Assembly: GCA_019429255.1 (NCBI GenBank)
Contig: JAHYIY010000001.1
Coordinates: 1 to 64,000 of the forward strand
DNA length: 64,000 bases
From: Desulfuromonadales bacterium
GTDB taxonomy: Bacteria; Desulfobacterota; Desulfuromonadia; Desulfuromonadales; Geopsychrobacteraceae
Direction of reading: 5' to 3'
Shown here: positions 17,210 through 26,700 of the stretch, piece after piece
How positions within the stretch are numbered: the first letter of the stretch is position 1
Layout: each line of letters begins with the position of its first letter
Notes under the pieces: model-generated
Told to the model about the DNA's origin: nothing
Database searches by the model: none
The model's input: only the letters and a program-made list of their open reading frames with translations
Translations under genes and position numbers: made by a program

Positions 17210-18972
17210 GCTGCTTCTCCTTGTTTGGTCTGATCTTTTTTCGGCGCATGGGGATGACGGATCATCATATCGCCAAAACCACCCCCGGCGGGAATCATCG
17301 GCAGAATAACCTCGGATGGATCGCAAATAAACTCAAGGACCATAGCACCTTTGCAGGCGATCGCCTCTTCAATGGCCGGCACCACATCTTCAAGCAGCTC
17401 AACCTTGCGATAAGGAATGCCATAAGCCTGGGAGATCAAACCAAAATCGGGACTCAGCATCGGTGTGCCGGCAAAACGACCATCAAAGAAAAAGGTTTGC
17501 CACTGGCGCACCATCCCCAGGTAACCGTTGTTGAGAATGATAATTTTGACATCAATCTGTTTTTCCATGATGGTTCCCAGTTCCTGCATGTTCATCTGGA
17601 AACCGCCGTCGCCACTGATCGACCAGACCCGCTCTTTGGGCCGGGCCAGCTTGACACCAATCGCCATCGGCAAGGAACACCCCATCGTCCCGGCGCCACC
17701 GGAACCGAACCAGCTATTGTTGGTCTGGTAATTATAAAAACGCGCGCACATCATCTGGTGCTGACCGACATCGGCAACAACCAGGTCACGCCCTTTGGTC
17801 ACCGCTGAAAGTCGATGAACAATACCTTTCATCAGCAACTTATTGTCGTTGCCGATACCGACCTCGATCTCTTCACGCAGATCCTCTTTCATAACCTCGC
17901 GGAAACTGTTGATCTTGTCCCACCAGCGGCGGCGAGGGGTACAGGTCAACATGGGATCACCCATCAGCACATGCAAGGTACGATAGACATCGGCGTTGAT
18001 CGCCACCGTTGTGCGGACATTCTTGTCAATTTCCGAAGCATCGATTTCAACATGAATGACGGCAGCATTCTGGGCGTATTCATCCAGCTTACCGGTCACC
18101 CGATCATCAAAGCGCATCCCCAGGGCGATCAGCAGGTCAGCTTCCATGATCGCACGGTTGGCCTCAACCGTACCATGCATTCCCATCATTCCCAGGTGCA
18201 GGGGATGATCTGCCGGAATGGCGGAAATACCGTGGAAGGTGGAGGCGACAGGGATATTGACCTTTTCAATAAAGCGCTGGAGCAGATCTCCGGCATTACT
18301 GTTGATCACACCATGGCCGCAGAAAATCAGCGGCCGTTCGCTCTTGTTAATCAGCTCAATCGCCTGGCGGATTGGATCCCGTTCGGGTGTCGGCGTATAA
18401 AAATAACCGGGCAGATGGGGGCGGAACTTTTTGGCATCAAAGCGGTAATCGTCGCCGGCCTGCTGGTTTTGAATATCCTTGGGCAGATCGATAACCACCG
18501 GACCCCCACGACCGGTGGTAGCCACATAACAGGCCTCATGGACGGTCTTTTCGACATCTTCAGCAGCCAGAGGCATGTAGGTTTGTTTGCTGATCGGCAT
18601 CATGACCCCGACGACATCGCTTTCCTGAAAAGCATCGGTGGCAATCACTCCGGTAGCTACCTGCCCGGTAATGGCCAGCATCGGGACTGAATCCATGTGG
18701 GCATCGGCAACACCGGTTACCAGGTTCATTGCTCCAGGACCGGAGGTCGACAGGCACACGCCGATCTGCGGTGTCGAAGTCGACAATGAAGCCCGGGACA
18801 GACCCTGCGCCATAAAAGCAGCACCCTGCTCATGGCGAGCCATAACAAATTCAAACGCCCCCATTTTTTCCATTTCATCGAAAACCGGCATGATCGCACC
18901 GCCGGTATAACCAAAGAGGAAGCGAACTTTACGCTCCTTCAGTGCCTTGAGTAATAGTTGTTTTCCATTCAT
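17206..18972 (-). CDS. ilvB: acetolactate synthase large (catalytic) subunit
   Basis: A thiamine-diphosphate enzyme that makes acetolactate or acetohydroxybutyrate. The 588-residue protein has the N-terminal catalytic Glu region (HEQGAAFMAQG), the FAD-binding middle domain and the ThDP motif SGDGGFQMNMQELGT...NNGYLGMVRQWQ. ATG 18972 follows GAGGGC. A sigma-70 promoter is visible about 115 bases upstream. Confidence 0.95.
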   Translation of the reverse strand: MNGKQLLLKALKERKVRFLFGYTGGAIMPVFDEMEKMGAFEFVMARHEQGAAFMAQGLSRASLSTSTPQIGVCLSTSGPGAMNLVTGVADAHMDSVPMLAITGQVATGVIATDAFQESDVVGVMMPISKQTYMPLAAEDVEKTVHEACYVATTGRGGPVVIDLPKDIQNQQAGDDYRFDAKKFRPHLPGYFYTPTPERDPIRQAIELINKSERPLIFCGHGVINSNAGDLLQRFIEKVNIPVASTFHGISAIPADHPLHLGMMGMHGTVEANRAIMEADLLIALGMRFDDRVTGKLDEYAQNAAVIHVEIDASEIDKNVRTTVAINADVYRTLHVLMGDPMLTCTPRRRWWDKINSFREVMKEDLREEIEVGIGNDNKLLMKGIVHRLSAVTKGRDLVVADVGQHQMMCARFYNYQTNNSWFGSGGAGTMGCSLPMAIGVKLARPKERVWSISGDGGFQMNMQELGTIMEKQIDVKIIILNNGYLGMVRQWQTFFFDGRFAGTPMLSPDFGLISQAYGIPYRKVELLEDVVPAIEEAIACKGAMVLEFICDPSEVILPMIPAGGGFGDMMIRHPHAPKKDQTKQGEAA

Positions 18973-19088
18973 TTTTTGCCCTCGATTATCTTGAAAAGAT
19001 CGTCCGTTAATACTCTGCCGCAGGGGAACCATGACGACTCAGCCCAGACATCTGTGCCCTCTGTGGCTTTAGGTTAAAAAGACAGTGT

Positions 19089-19118
19089 TTTATCTGTCAG
19101 AATGGGGGGTATTGTCAA
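19089..19118 (-). promoter_or_regulatory. sigma-70 promoter of ilvBN
   Basis: On the minus strand a perfect -35 TTGACA (19113-19118) is followed after 18 bases by GATAAA (19089-19094). A short inverted repeat GACAG...CTGTC brackets the -10 and could be an operator. The leader to ilvB is about 110 bases and shows no obvious T-run terminator. Confidence 0.6.
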
Positions 19119-19174
19119 GCAACAGGCACCAGAGCGCCGGAAAAATTTATTTCCCAAGAGCGCAACAAACAGGA

Positions 19175-19744
19175 TTAAAAAAATCCTGTAAAGCCGATAC
19201 GCAACCCTTCATCAATCGTCCTGTTATTTTTCCGGGTATCCTCTTTGAGACGCAGACTATAATAGCCAAGCTTCAAGCGCACCTTGGGAATCATGGCATA
19301 GGTCAGGGCAATCTCTGTTTGCGTCAGGTTGTCCGCATCACTAAAAGAGAAAACCTCCGGCGCATGGTAAGCTGCAGCAGTCACCCCGAAGCCTCCAAGT
19401 TGCGGTGGTGCGTAAGATGCCCGCAATCCTAACGCCAGGTTGATAAAATCGGTATTTTTCGCGGTTGATCCAGCATAAAGCCGCACCCCCATCCCTAGTT
19501 GGGTGCCGGGATATTGACCGGGGCTGCCAACAAAGTCTGCTCCGATGCGCCCCACCTTGGTTTTTTCATCGTCGTTGTAAAGAAAACCGGCAGTGCCAAA
19601 AACAACACCAAATTCATCTTGTGCCACCGGGCGCTCATACCCCAAATGAAAACTTTCATTATTAAAGCCGATATCAACTGAATCGGCATTGGCCAGAGTG
19701 GTGATCAGACAGAGCAGAACGGCTAAAAACGTACGTATCGTCAT
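19175..19744 (-). CDS. YfaZ-like outer-membrane protein
   Basis: The 189-residue product begins with a signal peptide (MTIRTFLAVLLCLITTLANA). It continues with alternating beta-strand sequence and ends with an aromatic residue (GFTGFF), typical for small outer-membrane barrels. The length and the pattern LYNDDEKTKVGRIGADFVG suggest the YfaZ family, of unknown function. ATG 19744 follows AAGGAG. It stands alone, without an obvious partner. Confidence 0.72.
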   Translation of the reverse strand: MTIRTFLAVLLCLITTLANADSVDIGFNNESFHLGYERPVAQDEFGVVFGTAGFLYNDDEKTKVGRIGADFVGSPGQYPGTQLGMGVRLYAGSTAKNTDFINLALGLRASYAPPQLGGFGVTAAAYHAPEVFSFSDADNLTQTEIALTYAMIPKVRLKLGYYSLRLKEDTRKNNRTIDEGLRIGFTGFF

Positions 19745-20048
19745 AAAATAACTCCTTGTCAAAAATGTCTCTTTAAACTGTACATCTTTGCACAGGTTGC
19801 AATCGGGTGACAATGAAATCAAGGCAAACCAGGGGGAGAATGTGCAAAAGCACAGTGCCATTCACGAAAGTTAAGAAGGCTCCTGCTCCAACTTGAGCTG
19901 CTCCTTTTCAAATTGAAGAGCGGGGAAGTGCAAGTGCAAGAGAAAGAGAAGTTAGCTGCAATTATTTTTTCTTTCTGCAAAAGATGTCCAAAAGTCGCAA
20001 CGCCCGGACAAATCCGGGCGTTATAAAAATAAAGGAGGAAAAAGTCAT
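19745..20048. other. intergenic stretch, one hairpin only
   Basis: No gene is seen. The stretch holds A- and G-rich sequence upstream of the YfaZ-like gene and a strong hairpin at 19999-20022 downstream of the TRAP genes, listed separately. Confidence 0.5.
19999..20022 (-). terminator. hairpin terminating the TRAP operon
   Basis: Perfect arms AACGCCCGGA and TCCGGGCGTT with a four-base loop lie about 27 bases past the TRAP permease stop. The following minus-strand sequence has only ACTTTT, so termination may be partial or the hairpin may protect the mRNA 3' end. Confidence 0.6.
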
Positions 20049-22133
20049 TCAGGCAATAGCGGGCTTAGTGGCACCTTCGGCAAGATCTTTACGTTTATTA
20101 AGGATGATAAGGGCCATCAGCAGCAGCCAACCACCGACATTGACCCACCATACTGTCGGCCACAGAAGCAGCGCGGAAGAAGCCAGGGTCAAAAGACGGA
20201 AGACCGGGTTCAGTTTGGCTTCCATAAAGCCTTCAATTCCAGCAGCAAAGGCGTAAAGGCCGAACAGGGCAAAGAAAAAGATATACAGATCCTGAGCCAG
20301 GGTGCCACCAATAAAGGGGGTGTAGGCAAACAGCAGGGGGATAATGTAGAGCCCCTTGGCCAGTTTCCAGGAATAAAAACCGGTGATCATCGGCTTGGAG
20401 CCGGCAATGGCAGCACCGGCAAATGCTGCCAGAGCAACCGGTGGCGTGACGTTGGAATCCTGACTGAGCCAGAAGACGATCAAGTGGGCCGAGAGCAGGG
20501 CAAAGGTCAGGGTATGGTCACTGAGCACCGACTCACGCACCAGATTGGCCAGATCGAAGGGGATGGCATCGACAATCGAGCGCGCCGTTGCCACCGACAT
20601 GGGTTCGCCAATCAGGGCCAGCTGTTCCGGTACCGCCAGCATAAAGAAGGTTTTTGCCGCTTCCGGCACCTGACCACTGACCAGCGCCTTGATCAGCATC
20701 CCGTCAGCAATCAAACCTGACAGGGCCGGAGCCGAGAGGGTCCCCAGAACAATATAAGCGGCGGTAACCGGCAGTCCCATCCCCAATACGAGGGACGCCA
20801 GGGCAACCAGGCCAATGGCGATCAGCAAACTGTGTCCGGCCCATTGGTTGATCATCAGTGAAAAGGTATTGCCGATACCAGCCGTGGTAATCACGTTAAC
20901 GATCAGGCCGATGGTACACAGCAGAATCGCTGTCATGATCATGTTTTTTGCCCCCAGAGCCAATGCCTCAATAACCGCTTTAGGGCCCATCTTGTTGGGG
21001 GTCAACCAGGACGAAACGACTACGGCAATCATACTATAACCGGCAGCGTAAGTCGGAGTAAAACCATAGATCAGCAGACCAATCAATATGCCGATCGGCA
21101 GCAGAAAGACAATACCCCCCTTTTTGATGACCTCAACAAAAGAGATCGACTCATCATCCATCGCGGTCACATAACTGCGCTTGGCTTCGATGCGGATAAA
21201 AAAGCCGACAGTGGCAAAATACAAAAACGCCGGGAGGATGCTGACCAGAACAATGGTGGTATAGGGAATCTGGGTGTAGGTCGCCATAACAAAAGCACCC
21301 GCACCCATAATCGGCGGCATCAACTGGCCACCTGTCGAGGCGGCCGCCTCGGCACCAGCAGCGAACTTAGCGGGGAAACCGGCTTTTTTCATCAGCGGGA
21401 TGGTAATAACCCCGGTCGAAGCGGTATTGGCCACTGCCGAACCGGAGATGGTTCCCATCAAGCCGGAAGCGATCACCGCCACAAATCCCGGGCCGCCGAC
21501 CAGACGTCCGGCGACCGCTCGCGCCATGTCGATAACAAAATCCCCGGCTCCGGAACGCAGCAAAAAGGCACCGAACAGCAAAAACATGAAGACATAGGAG
21601 GAAGAGATCTGGGCAATCGTGCCGAACAGGGCGTCATCACCATAGATACTGCGAAATAGCAGAGTTTCAGGCTGCAAGCCGGCAAAACGGAACATCCCTG
21701 TCAACTCACTTCCCCACCAGCCGACATAAGTGAGCCCGACGACTATCAGCACCGGAATAAACCAGCCGGCCACCCGCCGCGTAAATTCGATGGCGCAAAG
21801 AACAACGATAATCCCGGCGATCCATTCCGATTGGACGAGATAGATGCCGCGAGCATAGATGGCGTCTTCCCGGGCAATCAGGAAAATCGCCGACGAGGCC
21901 GCAATGACCCCCAGAAAGACATCAAAAAGGCGCAGGAGCAATGGACCGTTACGTCGCAAGGGATAGGCAATGGCGACCAGGATAGCGAAGCCGGCAAAAT
22001 GCAGGGAATTTTGCCAAAGACTTGAAAGCACTGCAAAAACATTAAACCAGATATGCATCACTGAGACGGCGACGCCAATGATCATCAGTGCCCAGTGCTC
22101 AACCAGGCCAATTTCTTTTTCGGTAACGGACAT
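20049..22133 (-). CDS. TRAP transporter fused small/large permease (4TM/12TM)
   Basis: The 694-residue protein fuses the DctQ-like and DctM-like membrane subunits, the usual form in TAXI-TRAP systems. These couple solute uptake to a Na+ or H+ gradient. About 16-18 hydrophobic segments are visible, and the DctM core has GSAVANTASTGVITIPLMKK and GMGLPVTAAY. ATG 22133 follows GGAGAG. The binding-protein gene lies directly upstream, separated by a terminator-like hairpin that may set a high ratio of binding protein to permease. Confidence 0.92.
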   Translation of the reverse strand: MSVTEKEIGLVEHWALMIIGVAVSVMHIWFNVFAVLSSLWQNSLHFAGFAILVAIAYPLRRNGPLLLRLFDVFLGVIAASSAIFLIAREDAIYARGIYLVQSEWIAGIIVVLCAIEFTRRVAGWFIPVLIVVGLTYVGWWGSELTGMFRFAGLQPETLLFRSIYGDDALFGTIAQISSSYVFMFLLFGAFLLRSGAGDFVIDMARAVAGRLVGGPGFVAVIASGLMGTISGSAVANTASTGVITIPLMKKAGFPAKFAAGAEAAASTGGQLMPPIMGAGAFVMATYTQIPYTTIVLVSILPAFLYFATVGFFIRIEAKRSYVTAMDDESISFVEVIKKGGIVFLLPIGILIGLLIYGFTPTYAAGYSMIAVVVSSWLTPNKMGPKAVIEALALGAKNMIMTAILLCTIGLIVNVITTAGIGNTFSLMINQWAGHSLLIAIGLVALASLVLGMGLPVTAAYIVLGTLSAPALSGLIADGMLIKALVSGQVPEAAKTFFMLAVPEQLALIGEPMSVATARSIVDAIPFDLANLVRESVLSDHTLTFALLSAHLIVFWLSQDSNVTPPVALAAFAGAAIAGSKPMITGFYSWKLAKGLYIIPLLFAYTPFIGGTLAQDLYIFFFALFGLYAFAAGIEGFMEAKLNPVFRLLTLASSALLLWPTVWWVNVGGWLLLMALIILNKRKDLAEGATKPAIA

Positions 22134-22145
22134 GGAACTCTCCGG

Positions 22146-22174
22146 AGAAAAACGACCGCCCTTTGGGGCGGTCG
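22146..22174 (-). terminator. intercistronic terminator between TAXI gene and TRAP permease
   Basis: Perfect 9-bp arms CGACCGCCC/GGGCGGTCG with a four-base loop are followed on the minus strand by five T residues. The T-run touches the ribosome binding site of the permease gene, whose ATG is 13 bases further on. Confidence 0.75.
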
Positions 22175-22191
22175 CAGTGGGAAAGACCGGA

Positions 22192-23220
22192 CTAATCTGC
22201 AATCAGGCGTGCGGGGATATCCAGACCGACCTCGCGGTAATATTTGAGGGCTCCGGGATGCAACGGCATCGGTAAACCGGCAAGAGCCTTCTCTATTGCC
22301 ATCACCCTGGTTGCACTGTGGATGGCATTCAAAAATGGCAGGTTTTCATAGGTTGTTTTAGTGATATGGTAAACAGCGTCTTCATCGATGTCCGCACGCA
22401 CTGCAAGGAAGTTAGGCTGGGCAATGGTATTGATATCCTTAACCTGACCTGGATAGGTACCAGCAGGAACCACGTAACGTGTCCAGAGCTCCATGCCGCT
22501 GTCGGCCTGTTTCATCTGCTCATCGGTAAAGTCAAGAACCACAACATCGTCACCCATGGTCGCGAAGGTCCGCGTCACTGCACTGACTGGAGCGCCGGCC
22601 GGGGTACTCATTCCGGCCACCTGACCGTTCTGCAAGGCATCAGCTGAAGGGCCATAACCGGCATAGGCAAGGCTATACTCTTTTTCGATATCAACACCGA
22701 GACCGCCGAGCAGGGTCTTGTTAGAACCGAGAGTACCTGAGTTACGTGGTCCCATGGCCATATTCTGCCCCTTCATCGCCACCAGGTCCGCCGCCGTTCC
22801 AGTTTTGGCAAAACGCTTGAGAACAGTAAAGTGCTCGACATTCTGCCACAACATGGTCACTGCACGCAGATCGCGCTGAGGACCGGCAGCGGCAAAATCT
22901 CCTGTGCCGTTCCAGGCCCAGGCGCCGTAAAGTCCCTGCAGAATGGCAAACTGAACTTCATTGTCGTTCAGGAGTTTGATGTTTTCTCCGGAACCGGCAG
23001 AGCTGATTGCCGACATGCCAATTTTCTGGGATGGCTGCAGCTTCACCTTGATCAAGGTGGAAAGAGCAACACCCACCGGATAATAGGTACCACCGGTCGA
23101 GGCGGTCGCCAGCAGATAATCACGTTCTGCGGCAACAGCCCTCACAGGCATCACCAAGGCAAACGAAAACATCAGTACAAACAGGCACAAACTCGAGGGT
23201 ATCCAACGAAATCTGTTCAT
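22192..23220 (-). CDS. TAXI-family TRAP solute-binding protein
   Basis: The periplasmic binding component of the TRAP system, 342 residues. A signal peptide is followed by the TAXI signature LLATASTGGTYYPVGVALST. The family generally binds glutamate or other small acids; the ligand is not evident. ATG 23220 follows AGGAGGAAAAG. MITE copy 2 lies 36 bp upstream of the start, so transcription starts either inside the MITE or the mRNA leader includes it. Confidence 0.92.
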   Translation of the reverse strand: MNRFRWIPSSLCLFVLMFSFALVMPVRAVAAERDYLLATASTGGTYYPVGVALSTLIKVKLQPSQKIGMSAISSAGSGENIKLLNDNEVQFAILQGLYGAWAWNGTGDFAAAGPQRDLRAVTMLWQNVEHFTVLKRFAKTGTAADLVAMKGQNMAMGPRNSGTLGSNKTLLGGLGVDIEKEYSLAYAGYGPSADALQNGQVAGMSTPAGAPVSAVTRTFATMGDDVVVLDFTDEQMKQADSGMELWTRYVVPAGTYPGQVKDINTIAQPNFLAVRADIDEDAVYHITKTTYENLPFLNAIHSATRVMAIEKALAGLPMPLHPGALKYYREVGLDIPARLIAD

Positions 23221-23256
23221 TCTTTTCCTCCTGACATCATGTGGGTTAGAAAAAGT

Positions 23257-23410
23257 GTAACTATTCACCACTATCCTTGCGCAGGGTCGGGGCTCCTGTG
23301 GCAAGGACGTTTGTCGCCATGGACGGCGACAACAAGCGGTCATGGATGACCCAACGGGAAACAATCGCGTCCCTTGACATAGGAGCCCCGATCCGGTGCT
23401 GAACAGTTAC
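23257..23410. mobile_element. MITE copy 2 upstream of the TAXI gene
   Basis: A 154-bp element with GTAACTATTCACCAC at the left and GGTGCTGAACAGTTAC at the right, flanked by exact 8-bp duplications GAAAAAGT (23249-23256, 23411-23418). The long outer stem pairs TCGGGGCTCCTGTGGCAAGG with CCTTGACATAGGAGCCCCGA apart from two mismatches. Two inner palindromes are centred on CATGGA/GGTCATGGATGACC. Confidence 0.9.
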
Positions 23411-23704
23411 GAAAAAGTCCCGAAAAAGGGTCGTCGCGACCCAGCCGAGAACACATCATTGTTTCGGCTGAAGTCATTGACAACCCCCTCTAGAGGCCGC
23501 AGACAACAACATTAATTTGTCATACTAGCCAATCAGTATTTTTTCTGCCAACCCCCCCTGTATTTTTTATTCAAAGAGCAAAACCACCAATGCGTTTTTG
23601 GCAGGATAAATCTGAAAGAACAGCAAAGATAGCTTTTTCGGTCATCATACCAAAGAAATTCAAGTGAAGCTTTAGTAGGTCAGGAATTTGCCAAACACCC
23701 GTCA
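23411..23704. other. intergenic stretch between MITE 2 and the RlmI-like gene
   Basis: After the MITE's right target duplication I see a small palindrome GGGTCGTCGCGACCC (near 23429) and AT-rich sequence. No gene or RNA is evident. A promoter for the TAXI gene, displaced by the MITE, may lie here. Confidence 0.4.
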
Positions 23705-24895
23705 TTACTGCCTGACGCAGATGACAAATTTGAGATAGCGCCCCTCGGGAAAGCCAAGGTCACAGGGGAAATCCTCAGATTGTCCACCGACATAAACAGT
23801 TTTAAGTCGGGAACCATCAGCGACACCACGGCGCAACTCTTTCATATAATCATCAAGAGAAACCTTTTGATGATTGGAAGAACCGACCAGCAGTCCCCCT
23901 GAAGACAACAGAGGCAGCAGCTCACTGACCAGACTAGAGGTCCCCCCATGAGTGGCAAAGCGACTTTTTTTGGTAGTTGAAAAGGATGGTGGGTCAAACA
24001 GAACACAATCAAATCGACGCCCCTGTGTCTGAAATTTTGCGAGTTCGGCAAATACGTCGCCGACAATAAATTCATGCTGTTGCGGGTCGATCCGGTTAGC
24101 CTTAAAATTTTCACGAGCAATGGCCAAATACTTTTCCGACACATCGACGCTGGTGACCCGGCTGGCTCCAGCCGCCGCAGCGGCTACTGAAAAAGCGCCG
24201 GTAAAGGCAAACAGGTTAAGCACCTGCATTCCTGCAACCCGCTGCGTCAATTCCCGGCGATTACGGCGCTGATCGGGGAATAAACCGGTATGGAGTCCAC
24301 GCTGCAGATTCACCTGATAATACAGACCATCCTCCTTCACCTGATAAACATCAGGTGCGGCAGCGCCTGCCAGGAGTTCATTAATCTGGCGGCTTTTATT
24401 TTGAGCTTCGAGTTTGCGCGTTTGTTGCGGACGATATTTCAAATAAATGCCTTTTGGCCGAAAAACATTTGCCAGTGCCGCTACTAATTCGCTCCGATAA
24501 GCCTCCCATGCAGTGGTATAAAGTTGCAGCATCAGGTAATCACCGTAGCGATCAACCGTTACTCCCGGCAGGGCATCCCCCTCTCCATTCACCAGGCGAT
24601 AGCAGTCGCTATCCCCAAGCAGGGCGTGGTGACGCAATGTCAGGCAATCCTGGAATTGCTCCTCCAGCCAACGACTGCTGATACTTTCCGGGTCGCCCGA
24701 CAACCGGCGGGCGACGATACGGTTTTGTGGATCACAGATTGCCACCGCTAGAGGCTGCCGTTGCTCATCGACCAGCATTACCAGTTCTCCGTTGGCCACT
24801 TTGGGCCATTGGCGGGTGTAGCGATCGGCAATTACCCAGGGATGGCCCTGTAGCAATATGCGTTTGGTTTCCGGTCCCACCAGACACTTTTTCAT
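23705..24895 (-). CDS. class I rRNA methyltransferase, RlmI-like, with PUA domain
   Basis: The 396-residue protein starts with a PUA-like RNA-binding domain (KRILLQGHPWVIADRY). It continues with a Rossmann methyltransferase: motif I LNLFAFTGAFSVAAAAAGAS, motif II VDVSEKYL, and motif IV FDPPSFST. This layout matches RlmI, which methylates a cytosine of 23S rRNA, but related enzymes modify other positions. ATG 24895 follows AAGGATC. It is divergent from the SAM methyltransferase at 25060. Confidence 0.85.
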   Translation of the reverse strand: MKKCLVGPETKRILLQGHPWVIADRYTRQWPKVANGELVMLVDEQRQPLAVAICDPQNRIVARRLSGDPESISSRWLEEQFQDCLTLRHHALLGDSDCYRLVNGEGDALPGVTVDRYGDYLMLQLYTTAWEAYRSELVAALANVFRPKGIYLKYRPQQTRKLEAQNKSRQINELLAGAAAPDVYQVKEDGLYYQVNLQRGLHTGLFPDQRRNRRELTQRVAGMQVLNLFAFTGAFSVAAAAAGASRVTSVDVSEKYLAIARENFKANRIDPQQHEFIVGDVFAELAKFQTQGRRFDCVLFDPPSFSTTKKSRFATHGGTSSLVSELLPLLSSGGLLVGSSNHQKVSLDDYMKELRRGVADGSRLKTVYVGGQSEDFPCDLGFPEGRYLKFVICVRQ

Positions 24896-24996
24896 CGTTT
24901 GATCCTTCTGCCGAATCAGATTGTTGACCCGGGCAGACACAGTAAAAAAATGGGTTCAAAAAAATTAACGGCAAAAACAATTTCCACCGGTCATTA

Positions 24997-25028
24997 TCTG
25001 CTAAAATAGCAGAATTTGATGCTATACT
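24997..25028 (+). promoter_or_regulatory. extended -10 promoter with operator-like inverted repeat
   Basis: TGCTATACT gives an extended -10 (TATACT at 25023-25028). A perfect 7-bp inverted repeat TCTGCTA-aaa-TAGCAGA (24997-25013) covers the place where a -35 would be. A regulator binding there would directly control the methyltransferase gene at 25060. Confidence 0.5.
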
Positions 25029-25059
25029 GGCTCCAAAAATTTTCTTACAGGATGTATCA

Positions 25060-25854
25060 ATGGACAAAAAATTCAAAAATCGGATCCGCGAGCAGTTCGG
25101 CAGGACAGCAACCGCTTACGTAGAGGCAACCCATTTTACCGGCGGCCAGGATCTCGAAGAGGCGGCGCGCCTGCTCCAGCCGACCCAGGACGACAATATG
25201 CTCGATGTTGCCTGCGCTGGAGGTCACATGGCGCTGTATTTCTCCCCCATGGTACGTCAAGTAGTCGCTTCCGACCTGACCATGCAAATGCTCAAAAAAG
25301 CCCAGGAACATATCGCCGAAGAAGGTCGTATCGACAATGTCATTTTTCGCGAGGCCGACGCCGAAGATCTGCCGTTTCCTGCCGGCTCCTTTACCTTGTT
25401 GACCTGCCGCATCGCATCGCACCATTTTGCCGATGTCCCGCGCGCTTTGCGTGAATTTCACCGGGTCCTAAGACGCGGCGGGCGCATGGTCATTATCGAC
25501 ACCTTATTACCGGAAGATCCGGAAATTTCCGATTTTTTTCAAACCATGGAACAAATGCGCAATCCAACCCACGTCAAAGCGTTTAGCGAGGAAGAATGGC
25601 GGCAGATGATCGAGGATGCCGAACTGATTCTGCAGGAAACGCTGATCATTCCCAAGATCCACGACTTTCAGGAGTGGGTTAAAACAGCCGGCCTCAACCG
25701 TACCAAAATTCAGGAACTCAACAAATTTTTTATGGAAGCATCGCCGAAGGTCCACGATTTCTTCAAAATCGAGTCTTTCGCCGGTGAAGTCGAAAGCTTC
25801 ACCGATCAGAAGCTATTAATCTACGCAACGCGCAAGGAAAAAGAGAAAAAATAG
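25060..25854 (+). CDS. UbiE-like SAM-dependent methyltransferase
   Basis: The 264-residue protein has the SAM-binding motif LDVACAGGHMALYF, the acidic loop ASDLTMQML and the post-motif EFHRVLRRGGRMVIID, typical of Methyltransf_11/UbiE proteins. A C-terminal helical part (about 180-260) is longer than in UbiE proper. The substrate is unknown. ATG 25060 follows CAGGATG. Transcribed alone from the extended -10 promoter upstream. Confidence 0.82.
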   Translation: MDKKFKNRIREQFGRTATAYVEATHFTGGQDLEEAARLLQPTQDDNMLDVACAGGHMALYFSPMVRQVVASDLTMQMLKKAQEHIAEEGRIDNVIFREADAEDLPFPAGSFTLLTCRIASHHFADVPRALREFHRVLRRGGRMVIIDTLLPEDPEISDFFQTMEQMRNPTHVKAFSEEEWRQMIEDAELILQETLIIPKIHDFQEWVKTAGLNRTKIQELNKFFMEASPKVHDFFKIESFAGEVESFTDQKLLIYATRKEKEKK

Positions 25855-25866
25855 GATGGGAGAATG

Positions 25867-25895
25867 GGTATGGGCAGGGAAGACCCGCCCATACC
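25867..25895. terminator. hairpin between convergent genes
   Basis: Arms GGTATGGGC and GCCCATACC extend inward through GGG/CCC with one bulged base. It lies 12 bases after the methyltransferase stop and 40 bases before the end of the convergent OmpA gene. No T-run follows, so it may act for both strands only weakly. Confidence 0.6.
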
Positions 25896-25934
25896 AAAGC
25901 AGAATTCCGATATTTTTACACCGGGACAATAAAA

Positions 25935-26606
25935 TCAATTCGGAATGACATAAATCTCCACCCGCCGATTTTCAGCCCGACCTGCCGCTGTCTGATTGCC
26001 GGCAATCGGTTCCAACTGTCCGCGCCCTTCAGTTGACAAGCGGTAACGAGCCACCCCTTGATCCATCAGATAATCAGCGACAGCATTCGCCCGCCGCAGG
26101 GACAAACGCAAATTATAGTCCGGATTCCCGACGTTGTCGGTATGGCCGACAACAGCAATATCGGTCTGCGGATAACGATTCATAATATCGGCAATTTTGT
26201 TAAGGGAAGAGTGAAAGCTTGGTTTGACCGTCGCTGAGTCAAAATCAAAACCAACTTCACTGCTCATGGTCAGTTTGAGAATTTCATTCTGCTGACGCTC
26301 GACTTCAATCTGATGCTGGGCCTGTTCATTAGCAAGTTGCTGTTCAAATTCGGTCTGTTGTTTATCCATATAGGAGCCAACACCGGCACCGAGGGCCCCA
26401 CCTGCTGCACCGCCAATTAGCGCCCCACGCAAGGCGCCACTGCTTTTATCACTCTGATAGCCGATGATGGCGCCGGATGCGGCACCGAGGATGGCGCCGA
26501 TACCGGCACCTTTTTTTGTTTGCTCATGAGTGGTGTTGGCTGCACAACCACTTAAGCCCACCAGCACAGCAACAACAAGTACCCATAATCCTGATCTGTA
26601 AATCAT
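25935..26606 (-). CDS. OmpA-family lipoprotein with glycine zipper
   Basis: The 223-residue protein starts with a lipoprotein signal peptide (lipobox LSGC, Cys at about 21). A glycine-zipper membrane segment (GAGIGAILGAASGAIIGY, then GALIGGAAGGALGAGVGSY) follows, and a C-terminal OmpA peptidoglycan-binding domain (VVGHTDNVGNPDYNLRLSLR, ENRRVEIYVIPN). It would sit in the outer membrane and grip the cell wall, like YiaD/Pal-type proteins. MITE copy 3 lies about 95 bp upstream. Confidence 0.9.
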   Translation of the reverse strand: MIYRSGLWVLVVAVLVGLSGCAANTTHEQTKKGAGIGAILGAASGAIIGYQSDKSSGALRGALIGGAAGGALGAGVGSYMDKQQTEFEQQLANEQAQHQIEVERQQNEILKLTMSSEVGFDFDSATVKPSFHSSLNKIADIMNRYPQTDIAVVGHTDNVGNPDYNLRLSLRRANAVADYLMDQGVARYRLSTEGRGQLEPIAGNQTAAGRAENRRVEIYVIPN

Positions 26607-26700
26607 TTTAACTCTCCTTGATATTGTTAAGGCCGTCTTTATTCCATACAGATATTTGAGCCGTTATTATAGCACGATATCCCACCAAGCAAAATCAATC

